Part shown: positions 6,907 to 15,686 of the stretch, one piece after another
Numbering within the stretch: the first letter of the stretch is position 1
Layout: every line of letters begins with the position of its first letter
Assembly (NCBI RefSeq): GCF_026342405.1
Contig: NZ_JAPEMU010000001.1
Location: 2,356,001-2,420,000 of the forward strand
Length of the DNA: 64,000 nt
Direction of reading: 5' to 3'
DNA from: Kitasatospora sp. NBC_00240
Lineage (GTDB): Bacteria; Actinomycetota; Actinomycetes; Streptomycetales; Streptomycetaceae
Made by a program: the position numbers and the translations under genes
Notes under the pieces: generated by a model
What the model saw: the letters and a program-made list of their open reading frames with translations, nothing else
Told to the model about the DNA's origin: nothing
Database searches by the model: none

Positions 6907-8739
6907 TCACCCGTGGCCGGCCCCGCTCGGCTCCGGGGCCCCCACCGGGCCCTCCCGCCGCAGCAGCGCGGCGTACCGCCCGCCGGCCTCCACCAGCTGA
7001 TCGTGCGTCCCCAGCTCGACGACCTCCCCCCGGTCGAGCACCACGATCTGGTCCGCGGAGCGGATCGTGGAGAGCCGGTGCGCGACGGTGATGGTGGTCC
7101 GGCCGGCGGCCAGCGCGTCGATCGCCTGCTGGACGGCCAGCTCGGTCCGGTTGTCCAGGGCGCTGGTCGCCTCGTCCAGGATCAGCACCGGCGGATTGCG
7201 CAGGATCGTCCGGGCCAGCGCCAGACGCTGCTTCTCACCGCCCGAGAAGCGGTAGCCGCGCTCGCCCACCATGGTGTCGTAGCCGTCCGGCAGGCCCGCG
7301 ATCATGTCGTGGACCTGCGCCGCCCGGGCGGCCGCGACCAGCTCCTCGTCGGTGGCGTCCGGCTTGGCGAAGCGCAGGTTGTCGGCGACCGAGGCGTGGA
7401 AGAGGTAGGTCTCCTGGGAGACCACGCCGACCGCGCGGGAGAGTGTCTCGAAGGACAGCTCGCGCACGTCCGTGCCGTCGATGGTGACCCGCCCGCCGGT
7501 GACGTCGTAGAGCCTCGGCACCAGGTAGCTGAGCGTGGTCTTGCCCGAGCCGGTCTCGCCGACGACCGCCAGCGAACCGCCGGCCGGCACCTTCAGCTCG
7601 ATCCCGGCCAGCGTGGGCCGCTCCTGGGCCGGGTCGTAGCGGAAGTCGACGCCCTCGAAGCGGACCTCCCCGGTGATCCGCTCCAGGTGGACGGGCCGGG
7701 CCGGCTCGGCGATCTCGACCGGCAGGTCCAGGTACTCGAAGATGCGCTGGAACAGCGCCAGCGAGGTCTGCACCTGGACGCCGGTGGAGAGCAGACTGAT
7801 GGTGGGCCGGAAGAGGCCCTGCTGCAGCGAGACGAAGGCGACCAGGGTGCCGACCGAGACGATCGGGGCGCCGCCCGCCTGGGCCAGCCCGGCGGCCCAG
7901 TAGATCAGCGCGGGCATCGCGGCCATCACGATCTGGATGGCGTTCATCCGCCAGCGGCCGGCCATGCTGGAGCGGACCTCCAGGTCGGCCAGCCGGTCGG
8001 ACTGCTCGGTGAACTCGCGGGACAGCGAGTCGGAGCGCCCCATGGTGCGGCCGAGCAGGATGCCGCTGACCGAGAGCGACTCCTGGACCGCCGAGGACAT
8101 CAGCGCCAGCTGCTTCTGCCGCTCGGTGGTGATCTTCTTGCGCTCGCCGCCGACCCGCCGGCTGATCCAGACGAAGAGCGGCAGGAGCAGCAGCGACACC
8201 ACGGTCAGCCGCCAGTCCAGCGCCAGCATGGCGACCACGGAGGCGACCACGGAGGTGAAGTTGGAGACCAGCGAGGTGGCGGTGGAGGTCACGGTGGACT
8301 GCATGCCGCCGATGTCGTTGGCGATCCTGGACTGCACCTCGCCGGTCCTGGTCCGGGTGAAGAAGGCCAGGGACATCCGCTGCAGGTGAGCGTAGACCGT
8401 GGTCCGCAGGTCGTGCATGACGCGCTGGCCGACGGTGGTGGACAGCAGGGTCTGCACGACGCCGAAGATGCTGTTCACCACGGCCGCCGTGATCATGCCC
8501 AGCACCAGCAGGCTGAGCAGGCCGGTCCGGCCCTGCGGGATCGCGGTGTCGAGTACCGCGCGGAGCAGGAAGGGCGAGATCACCGAGACCACGGCGGAGG
8601 CGGCGACCAGCAGGCCGACCACCCCGAGTCGGCCGCGGTACGGGCGGAACAGCGCCAGGATGCGGCGCAGCTGCCTGGGCGGGGGCGGCTCGCTCTCGGG
8701 GCGGGTGGGCGGGGTCCAGCCGGTGCTGTCGGGCCTCAA
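6907..8739 (-). CDS. ABC exporter, fused membrane and ATPase domains, 610 aa
   Basis: Type IV ABC half-transporter, probably exporting a drug or lipid as a homodimer. Residues about 35-310 are the six-helix membrane domain; the C-terminal ATPase carries Walker A GETGSGKTT, Q-loop VSQETYLF, signature FSGGEKQR, Walker B LILDEATSALD and the switch His in VAHRLST. A TTG at 8739 is the likely start: GGAGGT lies at 8746-8751, six nt away, and the reading frame upstream to 8877 is not protein-like. Upstream sits an AT-rich inverted repeat (8808-8830), so a MarR- or TetR-like repressor may control it. Substrate unknown. Confidence 0.93.
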   Translation of the reverse strand: MRPDSTGWTPPTRPESEPPPPRQLRRILALFRPYRGRLGVVGLLVAASAVVSVISPFLLRAVLDTAIPQGRTGLLSLLVLGMITAAVVNSIFGVVQTLLSTTVGQRVMHDLRTTVYAHLQRMSLAFFTRTRTGEVQSRIANDIGGMQSTVTSTATSLVSNFTSVVASVVAMLALDWRLTVVSLLLLPLFVWISRRVGGERKKITTERQKQLALMSSAVQESLSVSGILLGRTMGRSDSLSREFTEQSDRLADLEVRSSMAGRWRMNAIQIVMAAMPALIYWAAGLAQAGGAPIVSVGTLVAFVSLQQGLFRPTISLLSTGVQVQTSLALFQRIFEYLDLPVEIAEPARPVHLERITGEVRFEGVDFRYDPAQERPTLAGIELKVPAGGSLAVVGETGSGKTTLSYLVPRLYDVTGGRVTIDGTDVRELSFETLSRAVGVVSQETYLFHASVADNLRFAKPDATDEELVAAARAAQVHDMIAGLPDGYDTMVGERGYRFSGGEKQRLALARTILRNPPVLILDEATSALDNRTELAVQQAIDALAAGRTTITVAHRLSTIRSADQIVVLDRGEVVELGTHDQLVEAGGRYAALLRREGPVGAPEPSGAGHG

Positions 8740-8807
8740 GCCTCGACCTCCAGATGTTTCGGGCAGGGTGGTGGGGCGGGCGGGGAGCCAGCATACAGAG
8801 AATAGCT

Positions 8808-8830
8808 CATAGTTAGCGAAGCTAATAATG
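8808..8830 (-). promoter_or_regulatory. Inverted repeat in the ABC exporter promoter
   Basis: CATAGTTAGC and GCTAATAATG flank GAA; 8 of 10 arm positions match, with a perfect TTAGC-GAA-GCTAA core at 8813-8825. It lies in the only AT-rich patch between the exporter and the SDR gene and overlaps plausible promoter hexamers for the exporter on the minus strand. No adjacent regulator gene is present. Confidence 0.55.
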
Positions 8831-8907
8831 AGGCTTGATCTATTCCTTCCGCTCCCGCTCCCGCACCCGCCCCGCACCGCGGCCCCTGCCCGCCCCCGCG
8901 CCCGCCG

Positions 8908-9681
8908 TCACTCCTTGCCGTACGTCCGCGCCGCCTTCGAGGACACCCCGCCGAGCGCGCCGGACGGCAGCAGCCTGGCCACCGCCACCGCCGCCTTGTA
9001 CCGCTTGCCGGGGACGGACAGCGACCGGCCGCGGGCGAAGTCGCGCATCGCCTCGTTCACCACCCGCTCCGCCGACAGCCAGCCCCAGGAGGGGATGTCC
9101 GAGGTGCCCATGCCGGCCCGCTGGTGGAACTCGGTCCGGGTGAAGCCCGGGCAGAGCGCCATCATCCGCACCCCGGAGTCGCCCAGGTCACGGGCGACGC
9201 CCTGGGTGAAGCTCACCACCCAGGCCTTGCTCGCCCCGTACGTGCCGCGCGGCAGGAAGGCCGCCACCGAGGCCACGTTGATCACGCCGCCGAGCCGGCG
9301 CTCGCGCATCCCCGGCAGGGCGGCGGCGGTCAGCCGCAGGACGGCCTCGATGTGCACCTTCTGCATGTCCAGATCGCCCTGCAGCGGCACGGTGAGGAAG
9401 GCGCCCTTGTTGCCGAAGCCGGCGTTGTTGATCAGCAGGTCCACCGGCCGGGCCGGGTCCGCGAGGCGCTCCTCGACGGCGGCGATACCGGCGTCGGTGG
9501 CCAGGTCCGCGGTGAGCGCCTCGGCCTCGACACCGTACTCGGCGGACAGCTTCTCGGCGTACTCGGCCAGCCGGCCGGTGTCCCGGGCGACCAGGACGAC
9601 GTTGTGGCCGGCGCGGGCGAGCTTGACGGCGAACGCGGCGCCGATGCCGGCGGTGGCGCCGGTGATGAGGGCAGTGGTCAT
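8908..9681 (-). CDS. Short-chain dehydrogenase/reductase, 257 aa
   Basis: Classical SDR with NAD(P)-binding TGATAGIG at the N-terminus, LLINNAGFGN, a catalytic Ser in INVASVAAF and the YGASKA motif (Tyr and Lys). Such enzymes interconvert ketones and alcohols; the substrate cannot be deduced. A C-terminal extension rich in Ala/Leu/Pro ends in ARTYGKE. The ATG at 9681 begins four residues before the Rossmann glycine motif; an upstream in-frame start at 9723 is less likely. It is not overlapped by the operon upstream, so it is probably its own transcription unit. Confidence 0.92.
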   Translation of the reverse strand: MTTALITGATAGIGAAFAVKLARAGHNVVLVARDTGRLAEYAEKLSAEYGVEAEALTADLATDAGIAAVEERLADPARPVDLLINNAGFGNKGAFLTVPLQGDLDMQKVHIEAVLRLTAAALPGMRERRLGGVINVASVAAFLPRGTYGASKAWVVSFTQGVARDLGDSGVRMMALCPGFTRTEFHQRAGMGTSDIPSWGWLSAERVVNEAMRDFARGRSLSVPGKRYKAAVAVARLLPSGALGGVSSKAARTYGKE

Positions 9682-9795
9682 GTCCCCGACGGTACCGATT
9701 CCGCTGCCCGAACACACCGACATCCGGGCCGCTTCCCAGCTCGTGGGCGTACCGCGGCAGCGATCCCCGGCGCCATGGCGGCCCCGCGAGGAGTC

Positions 9796-9871
9796 GGGCC
9801 GGACGGCCCGTCACCCGGGCCTCGGCCCGCGGACTTCAGGGCCGGACGGCCCGTCACCCGGGCGTCGGCCC
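9796..9871. repeat. 33-bp direct repeat, two copies, 43-bp period
   Basis: Copies at 9796-9828 and 9839-9871 differ at one base (C to G) and contain GGACGGCCCGTCACCCGGGC. They lie in the 300-bp gap between two SDR genes, upstream of the first SDR. I see no ORF in this gap; the repeats could be operator copies or a duplication scar. Confidence 0.8.
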
Positions 9872-9985
9872 CCACCGGGTACGGGGACGAAGCCCCCCGT
9901 GGACTTCGGGAGCGGACGGTCCGCCGGACGGACGACGGCCCCGGGCCGGCGCTCTCCTTCGCCCGCCCGGGACCGCTCCCGCCCC

Positions 9986-10894
9986 CTACTCCGTCCCGCC
10001 CGCCGTCCCGGCCGAGCGGGCCGCCGAGTCGGCCTCCCCGCCGGCCCCGACCGGGCGCAGCCGGGTGCTCGCGGTCGCCCTCAACTGCGGGGCGAGCTTG
10101 GCGATGTCACGGGCCCCGACGGTCGCGATCAGACCGGGCAGCAGCGAGCGGACCGGCTGCATGGCGCGCAGCCAGGCCTGGGCGTAGACGTGCGCCGAGC
10201 GGCGGGCGATGCCGGCCACCAGGCGGTCGACCGCCGGATCGAGCGGGTAGGTCTTGTTGGCCGGCCAGGGCAGCCGGGAGCGCATCTGCCGCAGCACGAC
10301 GTCCTGGTCGGCCCCGCGCACCATGTCGGTGTCGGTCCAGCTCAGGTACCCGACACCGACCTTGACGCCCTGGTGGGCGACCTCGGCGCGGAGCGCGTGG
10401 GCGAAGGCCTCCACCCCCGACTTGCTGGCGCAGTAGGCGCTCATCAGCGGCGCCGGGGTCATCGCCGCCAGCGAGGCGATCTGCAGCAGGTAGCCGCCGC
10501 TCCCGGCGAGCGCGGGCAGGAAGGCCCGGGCGGTGGCGACGCTGCCCAGCAGGTTGACCTCGATCACCCGGCTGAACGCCCGGTGGTCGCTGTCCAGCAG
10601 CGGGCCGCCGATCGCGATGCCGGCGTTGGCCACCACCGCGTCGATCCGGCCGTAGCGGTCCTGGATCGCCCGGGCGGTCGCGGTCAGCGCCTCGAGGTCG
10701 GTGACGTCGGCCTCCCAGGAGGAGGCGTCCGGCCCGCAGAGCGCGGCGGCCTCCTTCAGCTCGGCGGGCTCCAGGCCGACCAGGGCGACCTTGGCCCCCC
10801 GCGCGGCGAGCTTGCGGGCCAGGGTCGCGCCGACCCCGCGGGCGGCTCCGGTGACGACGACGACCTGGGCGGACAGCGGCGGGACGGCGCTCAT
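9986..10894 (-). CDS. Short-chain dehydrogenase/reductase, 302 aa
   Basis: SDR with cofactor motif TGAARGVG, ANAGIAIGG, a catalytic Ser in IASLAAM and YCASK. The C-terminal 60 residues extend beyond the classical fold. It is the third gene of an operon with a flavin monooxygenase and an alpha/beta hydrolase: its ATG at 10894 overlaps the hydrolase stop by 4 nt (ATGA). In this setting it may make or consume the ketone handled by the monooxygenase, for instance by oxidising an alcohol. That role is inference from gene order. A divergent MerR gene probably controls the operon. Confidence 0.92.
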   Translation of the reverse strand: MSAVPPLSAQVVVVTGAARGVGATLARKLAARGAKVALVGLEPAELKEAAALCGPDASSWEADVTDLEALTATARAIQDRYGRIDAVVANAGIAIGGPLLDSDHRAFSRVIEVNLLGSVATARAFLPALAGSGGYLLQIASLAAMTPAPLMSAYCASKSGVEAFAHALRAEVAHQGVKVGVGYLSWTDTDMVRGADQDVVLRQMRSRLPWPANKTYPLDPAVDRLVAGIARRSAHVYAQAWLRAMQPVRSLLPGLIATVGARDIAKLAPQLRATASTRLRPVGAGGEADSAARSAGTAGGTE

Positions 10895-11826
10895 GCGGCG
10901 GTGCTCCTCTCGGCGGGGGCGCCCAGGTGGGCGACGGCAAGACGGCGGATCTCGGCGGCGACCTCGGCCGGCCGCTCGACCGGCGCCATGTGCCCGGTGC
11001 CGGGCAGCAGCAGCAGGCCCTGCGGGTCGCGCAGGCCCGCGACGATCCGGTGCGCGAGCACCGGCGGGGTCAGCCGGTCGTCGGTGCCGACGATCACGGC
11101 GGTCGGCGCGGCCAGTGCGGCCAGCCCGCCCCTGACGTCCAACTCGCCCAGCACCCCGGCCCAGTGGGCGCGGACGGGGGTCGGGCAGGCGTGCACGATC
11201 CGGGCGATCGCCTCGACCCGGCCGGCCGGCGAGGACGGGCCCATGGTGGCGTACCCGAGCACCGCCCGGCTCACTCCGGTGACCGGTCCGAGCGGCAGCC
11301 GGGACTTCAGGATCCGCTGGTGCAGGAAGCGCCGCAGGCGGGGGCTGCGCAGGGCGTCCGGCGCGACCCGCAGTTCGGCGACCAGGTCGCTCGCGCCGGT
11401 GCTGACCAGCAGGGCGGCGGCCGTCCGGCTCGCCACCTCGGCCCGGTCGCCGGCGGCCATGATGGTCATACCGCCCATGCTGTGGCCGGCGAGCAGCGCC
11501 CGCCCGCCCGCCGGGACCACCCGGGTGAGCACCGCCTCCAGGTCGTCGGCGAGCGCCCGGGTGCCGTACCCGGCCCGGCCCGCCGGGACGTCGCTGCGGC
11601 CGTGGCCGCGCTGGTCGTACGCCACCAGGCGGAACTCACCGGCGAGTTGGCGGATCACCGGGGCCCAGAAGGCGATCGAGCAGGTCCAGCCGTGGGCGAG
11701 CAGGACGGTCGGCGCGGCGGGGTCGCCGTGCACCTCGGCGTGCAGTTCGGTGCCGTCCGCCGAGCGGATCCGCAACTCCTCGACGGGGGTGGGCGGGACG
11801 CAGTCGGCGGGGATCGCGGGGCTCAT
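10891..11826 (-). CDS. Alpha/beta hydrolase, 311 aa
   Basis: Serine hydrolase with oxyanion segment LLAHGWTCS, nucleophile elbow GHSMGG, catalytic Asp in VGTDDRLTP and His in PGTGHMAP. It is cytoplasmic, without signal peptide. The gene lies between a Baeyer-Villiger-type monooxygenase and an SDR with 4-nt stop-start overlaps on both sides. A natural role is hydrolysis of the ester or lactone formed by the monooxygenase. Known BVMO operons often pair an esterase and an alcohol dehydrogenase in this way; the substrate is unknown. The ATG at 11826 is fixed by the ATGA overlap. Confidence 0.9.
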   Translation of the reverse strand: MSPAIPADCVPPTPVEELRIRSADGTELHAEVHGDPAAPTVLLAHGWTCSIAFWAPVIRQLAGEFRLVAYDQRGHGRSDVPAGRAGYGTRALADDLEAVLTRVVPAGGRALLAGHSMGGMTIMAAGDRAEVASRTAAALLVSTGASDLVAELRVAPDALRSPRLRRFLHQRILKSRLPLGPVTGVSRAVLGYATMGPSSPAGRVEAIARIVHACPTPVRAHWAGVLGELDVRGGLAALAAPTAVIVGTDDRLTPPVLAHRIVAGLRDPQGLLLLPGTGHMAPVERPAEVAAEIRRLAVAHLGAPAERSTAA

Positions 11827-13364
11827 GCGAGGACCTCCTGGGCGTGCGGGGCGGGCTCGGCGGCGGTGCGCTTGATCAGCTCGTACTCGGCCAGGTCGAC
11901 CCGGCGGGTGGCCCGCCGGAAGCCGGTGGTGGATCCGGGCCACAGCACGGTGTTCTTGCCGCCCGCGTCCTGGTACCAGCTGGTGCAGCCGCCGGTGGAC
12001 CAGACCGTGCGCGACATCCGGTGCTGCAGGGCGAGGTTCCACTGCCGCTGGGCGCGGGCGGTGGGCTGCATCGCGGTGGCCCCGACGGACTCCAGGGTGG
12101 TGAGAGCGTCGACCAGGTAGTTCAGCTGCGACTCGATCATCAGGATCATCGAGCTGTTGCCGAGGCCGGTGTTCGGGCCGATCACGAAGAACAGGTTGGG
12201 GAAGCCCCGGACGGTGGAGCCGCGCAGCGCCTCCATGCCCTCCTTCCACTCCTCGGCGAGGCTGCGGCCGTCCGCGCCGAACACCCGGGCGCCGATGGGC
12301 ATGTCGGTGACGTGGAAGCCGGTGCCGAAGACGATGGCGTCCACCTCGTGCTCGCTGCCGTCGGCAGCGACCAGGGTGGAGCCGCGCACCTGCGACAGGC
12401 CGGTGGCGACCACCTCGGTGTTGGCGGCGGCCAGCGCCGGGTAGTAGGTGTTGCTCAGCAGGATGCGCTTGCAGCCGATCCGGTAGTCGGGGGTCAGCCG
12501 GGCCCGCAGCGCCGGGTCGAGGACGCCGGCCGCGATGTGCCGCTCGGCGATCTTCTGCACCAGGCGCAGCGCGCCGGGGCGCCGGACGAAGGCGTCCACC
12601 TGGAGCTCGCGCAGGGCGAACAGGACGCCGCGGCGGAGCTGGGCGGTGACCGGGAGCCGGTCGTGCAGCCACTTCTCGGCGGTGGTGATCTCGCGGTCGC
12701 GGCGCGGCAGCACCCAGGCGGGGGTGCGCTGGAAGACCGTCAGCCGGCCGGCCCTGGGCTGGATGTCGGGGATGATCTGGGCGGCCGAGGCGCCGGTGCC
12801 GACCATGGCGACGCGCTTGCCGTCGAGGTCGTAGTCGTGGTCCCAGCGGGAGGTGTGGAACACCTTGCCGGGGAAGGTGTCCAGGCCGGGCAGGTCGGGG
12901 ATCTGCGGGTCGGCGAGCGGCCCGGCGGCGGAGACGATCGCGTCGGCGGTCCATCGGCCGGCGCTGGTGGTGATCCGCCAGTGGGTCCGCTCGACGTCCC
13001 AGCGGGCCTCGGTCACCTCGGCGTTGAAGCGCAGGTGCGGGCGCAGGCCGAAGACGTCGGTGACCTTCTCCAGGTAGGCGCGGATGTCCGGCTGGCCGGA
13101 GAAGCTGCGCGGCCATTCGGGGTTGGGCGCGAAGGAGAAGGAGTAGAGGTGCGAGGGCACGTCGCAGGCGCAGCCCGGGTAGCTGTTGTCCCGCCAGGTG
13201 CCGCCGACCGAGTCGGCGCGCTCCAGGATGACGAAGTCGGTGATCCCGGCGCGGCGCAGGCGGACGCCGGCGCCGAGGCCGCCGAAGCCGGAGCCGATCA
13301 CGGCGACCCGCACGTGGGGCGTGGCGGGCGCCGTCGGCTCGGCGCGCTTGGGGGTGGGTGCCAT
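11823..13364 (-). CDS. Flavin monooxygenase, Baeyer-Villiger type, 513 aa
   Basis: FAD- and NADPH-dependent monooxygenase that inserts oxygen next to a ketone or oxidises a heteroatom. It shows GSGFGGLG for FAD near the N-terminus, the BVMO fingerprint as FPGKVFHTSRWDHD (F-x-G-x3-H-x3-W-D), the NADPH Rossmann motif GTGASA, and FGTGFHVTDMP. The length is typical of type I BVMOs of the cyclohexanone or steroid group. The ATG at 13364 has AGGAGGG 9 nt upstream. It is first gene of the monooxygenase-hydrolase-SDR operon, with a 16-bp palindrome between it and the divergent MerR regulator. Exact substrate unknown. Confidence 0.92.
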   Translation of the reverse strand: MAPTPKRAEPTAPATPHVRVAVIGSGFGGLGAGVRLRRAGITDFVILERADSVGGTWRDNSYPGCACDVPSHLYSFSFAPNPEWPRSFSGQPDIRAYLEKVTDVFGLRPHLRFNAEVTEARWDVERTHWRITTSAGRWTADAIVSAAGPLADPQIPDLPGLDTFPGKVFHTSRWDHDYDLDGKRVAMVGTGASAAQIIPDIQPRAGRLTVFQRTPAWVLPRRDREITTAEKWLHDRLPVTAQLRRGVLFALRELQVDAFVRRPGALRLVQKIAERHIAAGVLDPALRARLTPDYRIGCKRILLSNTYYPALAAANTEVVATGLSQVRGSTLVAADGSEHEVDAIVFGTGFHVTDMPIGARVFGADGRSLAEEWKEGMEALRGSTVRGFPNLFFVIGPNTGLGNSSMILMIESQLNYLVDALTTLESVGATAMQPTARAQRQWNLALQHRMSRTVWSTGGCTSWYQDAGGKNTVLWPGSTTGFRRATRRVDLAEYELIKRTAAEPAPHAQEVLA

Positions 13365-13417
13365 GCGGCGTCCCTCCTGAGGGTGGGGGTGAAGGTGCGC
13401 ACGTCCATTAAATCCGC

Positions 13418-13433
13418 GCCAGTAATCACTGGC
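13418..13433. promoter_or_regulatory. Palindromic operator between BVMO operon and MerR gene
   Basis: GCCAGT-AATC-ACTGGC, a perfect 6-bp inverted repeat with 4-nt spacer, in an AT-rich patch. It lies 54 bp upstream of the monooxygenase start and 76 bp before the MerR start. Position and symmetry suit the binding site of the divergent MerR protein. Confidence 0.6.
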
Positions 13434-13508
13434 ACGATTGGCAGGGTAGCTCTTGTTGACAGTTCATGGAAGAAGCCCGGCAGCGCCGGTTCCACCCCCT
13501 CCACGCCT

Positions 13509-14330
13509 ATGCTGAGCGCCGTGGAGAAGCTCCGATCAGCAGCAGCGGCGACAGCGCGGCGCGAGTACCGGGTGGAGGAGCTGGCCGAGGCCGCCGGCAT
13601 CACCACCCGTACCCTGCGCTTCTACCGCGAGCGCAAGCTGCTCCAGCCGCCCCGCAAGGAGGGCCGGATCGCCTGGTACGGCGAGGCCCACCTGGCCCGG
13701 CTGCGGGTGATCGCCGAACTGCTGGAGCGCGGCCACACCCTCGGCGGCATCGCCGAACTGATCGGCGCCGGCGAGAGCGGGCGCGACGTCGCCGAACTGA
13801 TCGGCCTGGAGGCCGCGATCATCGCCCCATGGTCCGACGAGACCCCGGTCGACCTGGACTGGGACGAACTCGACGCGGCCTTCGGCGACCAGCTGACCGA
13901 GGCCAACACCGCCGAGTCGGTCGCCCAGGGCTTCATCACCGTGCGGGCGGACGGCATCACCCACATCAGCCGCCGGCTGATGGACGCCACCACCGCCCTG
14001 GTGGCCGAGGGCGTCCCGCTCGCCGTCGTCCTGGAGGCCAGCCGCCGCACCCAGGAACACGTGGACGCGATCGCCGAACTGTTCGTCGGCCTGGTCCGGG
14101 AGCACCTGCTCGGCGCCCTCGCCGACGACCGGCCGCTGCCCCCGGGCGAGGCCGCCCACCTGACCGAGCAGATCCTGCGGATCCGCCCGCTGGCCCGGAC
14201 GGTCGCGGACGCCCAGTTCGCGCTGGCGCTGGACCACCGGGTGCATGCGGAGTACGACGAGGTGCTGCGCCGGCGACGGCAGGACGGCGGCGAGGGAGCC
14301 GCCCCGGCGGGCGGCGCGGCCGGCACCTGA
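13509..14330 (+). CDS. MerR-family transcriptional regulator, 273 aa
   Basis: DNA-binding regulator with an N-terminal MerR winged helix: YRVEELAEAAGITTRTLRFY is the recognition helix region, followed by GEAHLARLRVIAELLERGHTLGGIAELI. The effector half (about residues 90-260) has no cysteine cluster for metals and is helical, so an organic ligand is likely. The gene is divergent from the monooxygenase operon and probably regulates it. The start is uncertain: the ATG at 13509 or the GTG at 13521; neither has a clear ribosome site, so the message may be leaderless. The C-terminus trails off into an Arg/Gly/Ala-rich tail. Confidence 0.9.
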   Translation: MLSAVEKLRSAAAATARREYRVEELAEAAGITTRTLRFYRERKLLQPPRKEGRIAWYGEAHLARLRVIAELLERGHTLGGIAELIGAGESGRDVAELIGLEAAIIAPWSDETPVDLDWDELDAAFGDQLTEANTAESVAQGFITVRADGITHISRRLMDATTALVAEGVPLAVVLEASRRTQEHVDAIAELFVGLVREHLLGALADDRPLPPGEAAHLTEQILRIRPLARTVADAQFALALDHRVHAEYDEVLRRRRQDGGEGAAPAGGAAGT

Positions 14331-14434
14331 CGGGGACGAACGGCCGGGCCGGGGGCACCACCCGCGCGTAGCGATCGGCACGGGTGGGCAGGCATCCCCC
14401 GCCGCCGAGCGCCCCCGAGCCCTGGAGCCGCGCG

Positions 14435-15412
14435 ATGTCCCGTACGCCCCACCGTTCCGCCGCCGTCGCCGTCGCGCTGGCGGGCGGCCTCCTCCTCGCC
14501 GGCTGCGGGTCCGGCACGCCGGCCGCCCCCGGCGGGGAGGCGGCCACGACCGGGGGCTCCCACGTCGTCCGGCACGCCCGCGGCGAGAGCACCGTCCCGG
14601 CCCGGCCGGCGCGGGTGGTCGTCCTCGACACCGACTCGCTGGACTCCGCGATCACCCTCGGCATCACCCCCGTGGGCGCCACCACGACGGCGGCCGGCGC
14701 GCCCTTCCCCGGCTACCTGCCGGCGGAGCGGCTCAAGGACGTCAAGCCGGTCGGCACCATCGGATCGCCGAACCTGGAGGCGATCGCGGCCCTGCGGCCG
14801 GATCTGATCCTCAGCAGCCAGGCCCGGGACGACAAGCACTACGAGGACCTGGCGAAGATCGCTCCGACCGTCCTGACGAAGACCACCGGCCCGGCCTGGC
14901 AGGAGAACTTCCGGCTGCACGCCGAGGCCCTCGGGCGGCGACACGAGGCGACGGCCACCGAGGCCGGGTACCGGGCGAAGGCCCAGGCGCTGGTCGCCGC
15001 CCTGGGCGGCCCGGAGAAGGCCAAGGGCGTCAAGGTCGAGGTGGCGCGCTTCCTGGCCGGCTCCCCCACCCGCCTGTACCTCAACGACACCTTCGTCGGC
15101 TCGATCCTGCACGACCTCGGCCTCGGCCGGCCCGCCGACCAGGACCGGACCGGCTTCTCGCTGGAGATCAGCCCGGAGCAGGTCGACCGGGCCGCCGCCG
15201 ACGTGATCTTCTGGTCGACGTACGGCGACGCAGCCAAGTCCGACCAGGCGAAGATCACCGGCGGGACGCTCTGGAAGAACCTCGACGCGGTTCGGAACAA
15301 CCGGACCTTCCAGGTCGACGACAACCTCTGGATGCTCGGCATCGGCTACACCGGCGCCGGCCTGATCCTCGACCAGATCCGGCGGGACCTGACCGGAACG
15401 CCCGCGCCCTGA
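14435..15412 (+). CDS. Iron-siderophore binding lipoprotein, 325 aa
   Basis: Substrate-binding protein of the FecB/FhuD (class III) type for ferric siderophore uptake. The N-terminal signal ends in lipobox LLLAGC, so it is a membrane-anchored lipoprotein. The mature part has VVVLDTDSLDSAITLGI, the GSPNLEAIAALRPDLIL block common to this family, a long middle helix, and WMLGIGYTGA near the end. The ATG at 14435 has GGAG upstream; the extension to 14384 lacks a signal-like start. It heads the siderophore region. No permease or ATPase gene lies beside it, so uptake must use components encoded elsewhere. Confidence 0.92.
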   Translation: MSRTPHRSAAVAVALAGGLLLAGCGSGTPAAPGGEAATTGGSHVVRHARGESTVPARPARVVVLDTDSLDSAITLGITPVGATTTAAGAPFPGYLPAERLKDVKPVGTIGSPNLEAIAALRPDLILSSQARDDKHYEDLAKIAPTVLTKTTGPAWQENFRLHAEALGRRHEATATEAGYRAKAQALVAALGGPEKAKGVKVEVARFLAGSPTRLYLNDTFVGSILHDLGLGRPADQDRTGFSLEISPEQVDRAAADVIFWSTYGDAAKSDQAKITGGTLWKNLDAVRNNRTFQVDDNLWMLGIGYTGAGLILDQIRRDLTGTPAP

Positions 15413-15686
15413 TCCCGCCCCCTGCGCGCACGGTGCCGGGCCCCCGACGTTCACCCCGGATCGTCCGCGGATTGCCCGGCCGGACCGCTCGGTGCCCGCA
15501 CGCACCACCCGCTTGGCCGGTCCTCCAACCGCACCGTCCGTACGCCGCCGAGCGCGCTGGGTGATCACACGGTTACCGTGCCGTTCCACCGGCCCGTACG
15601 GTCGAGGCTCACCCGCAGGTCCGTTCCTGGTAGGGCCGGCGAACGGGGAGGCGGGCGCCCCGGACCGGCCCGGGTGAGGGTGATCG

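Noticed and set aside
10891..13116. 741-codon reading that fuses part of the monooxygenase region to the hydrolase
   Set aside because: The first two thirds are an out-of-frame reading of the monooxygenase gene. The hydrolase starts at 11826 with an ATGA overlap.
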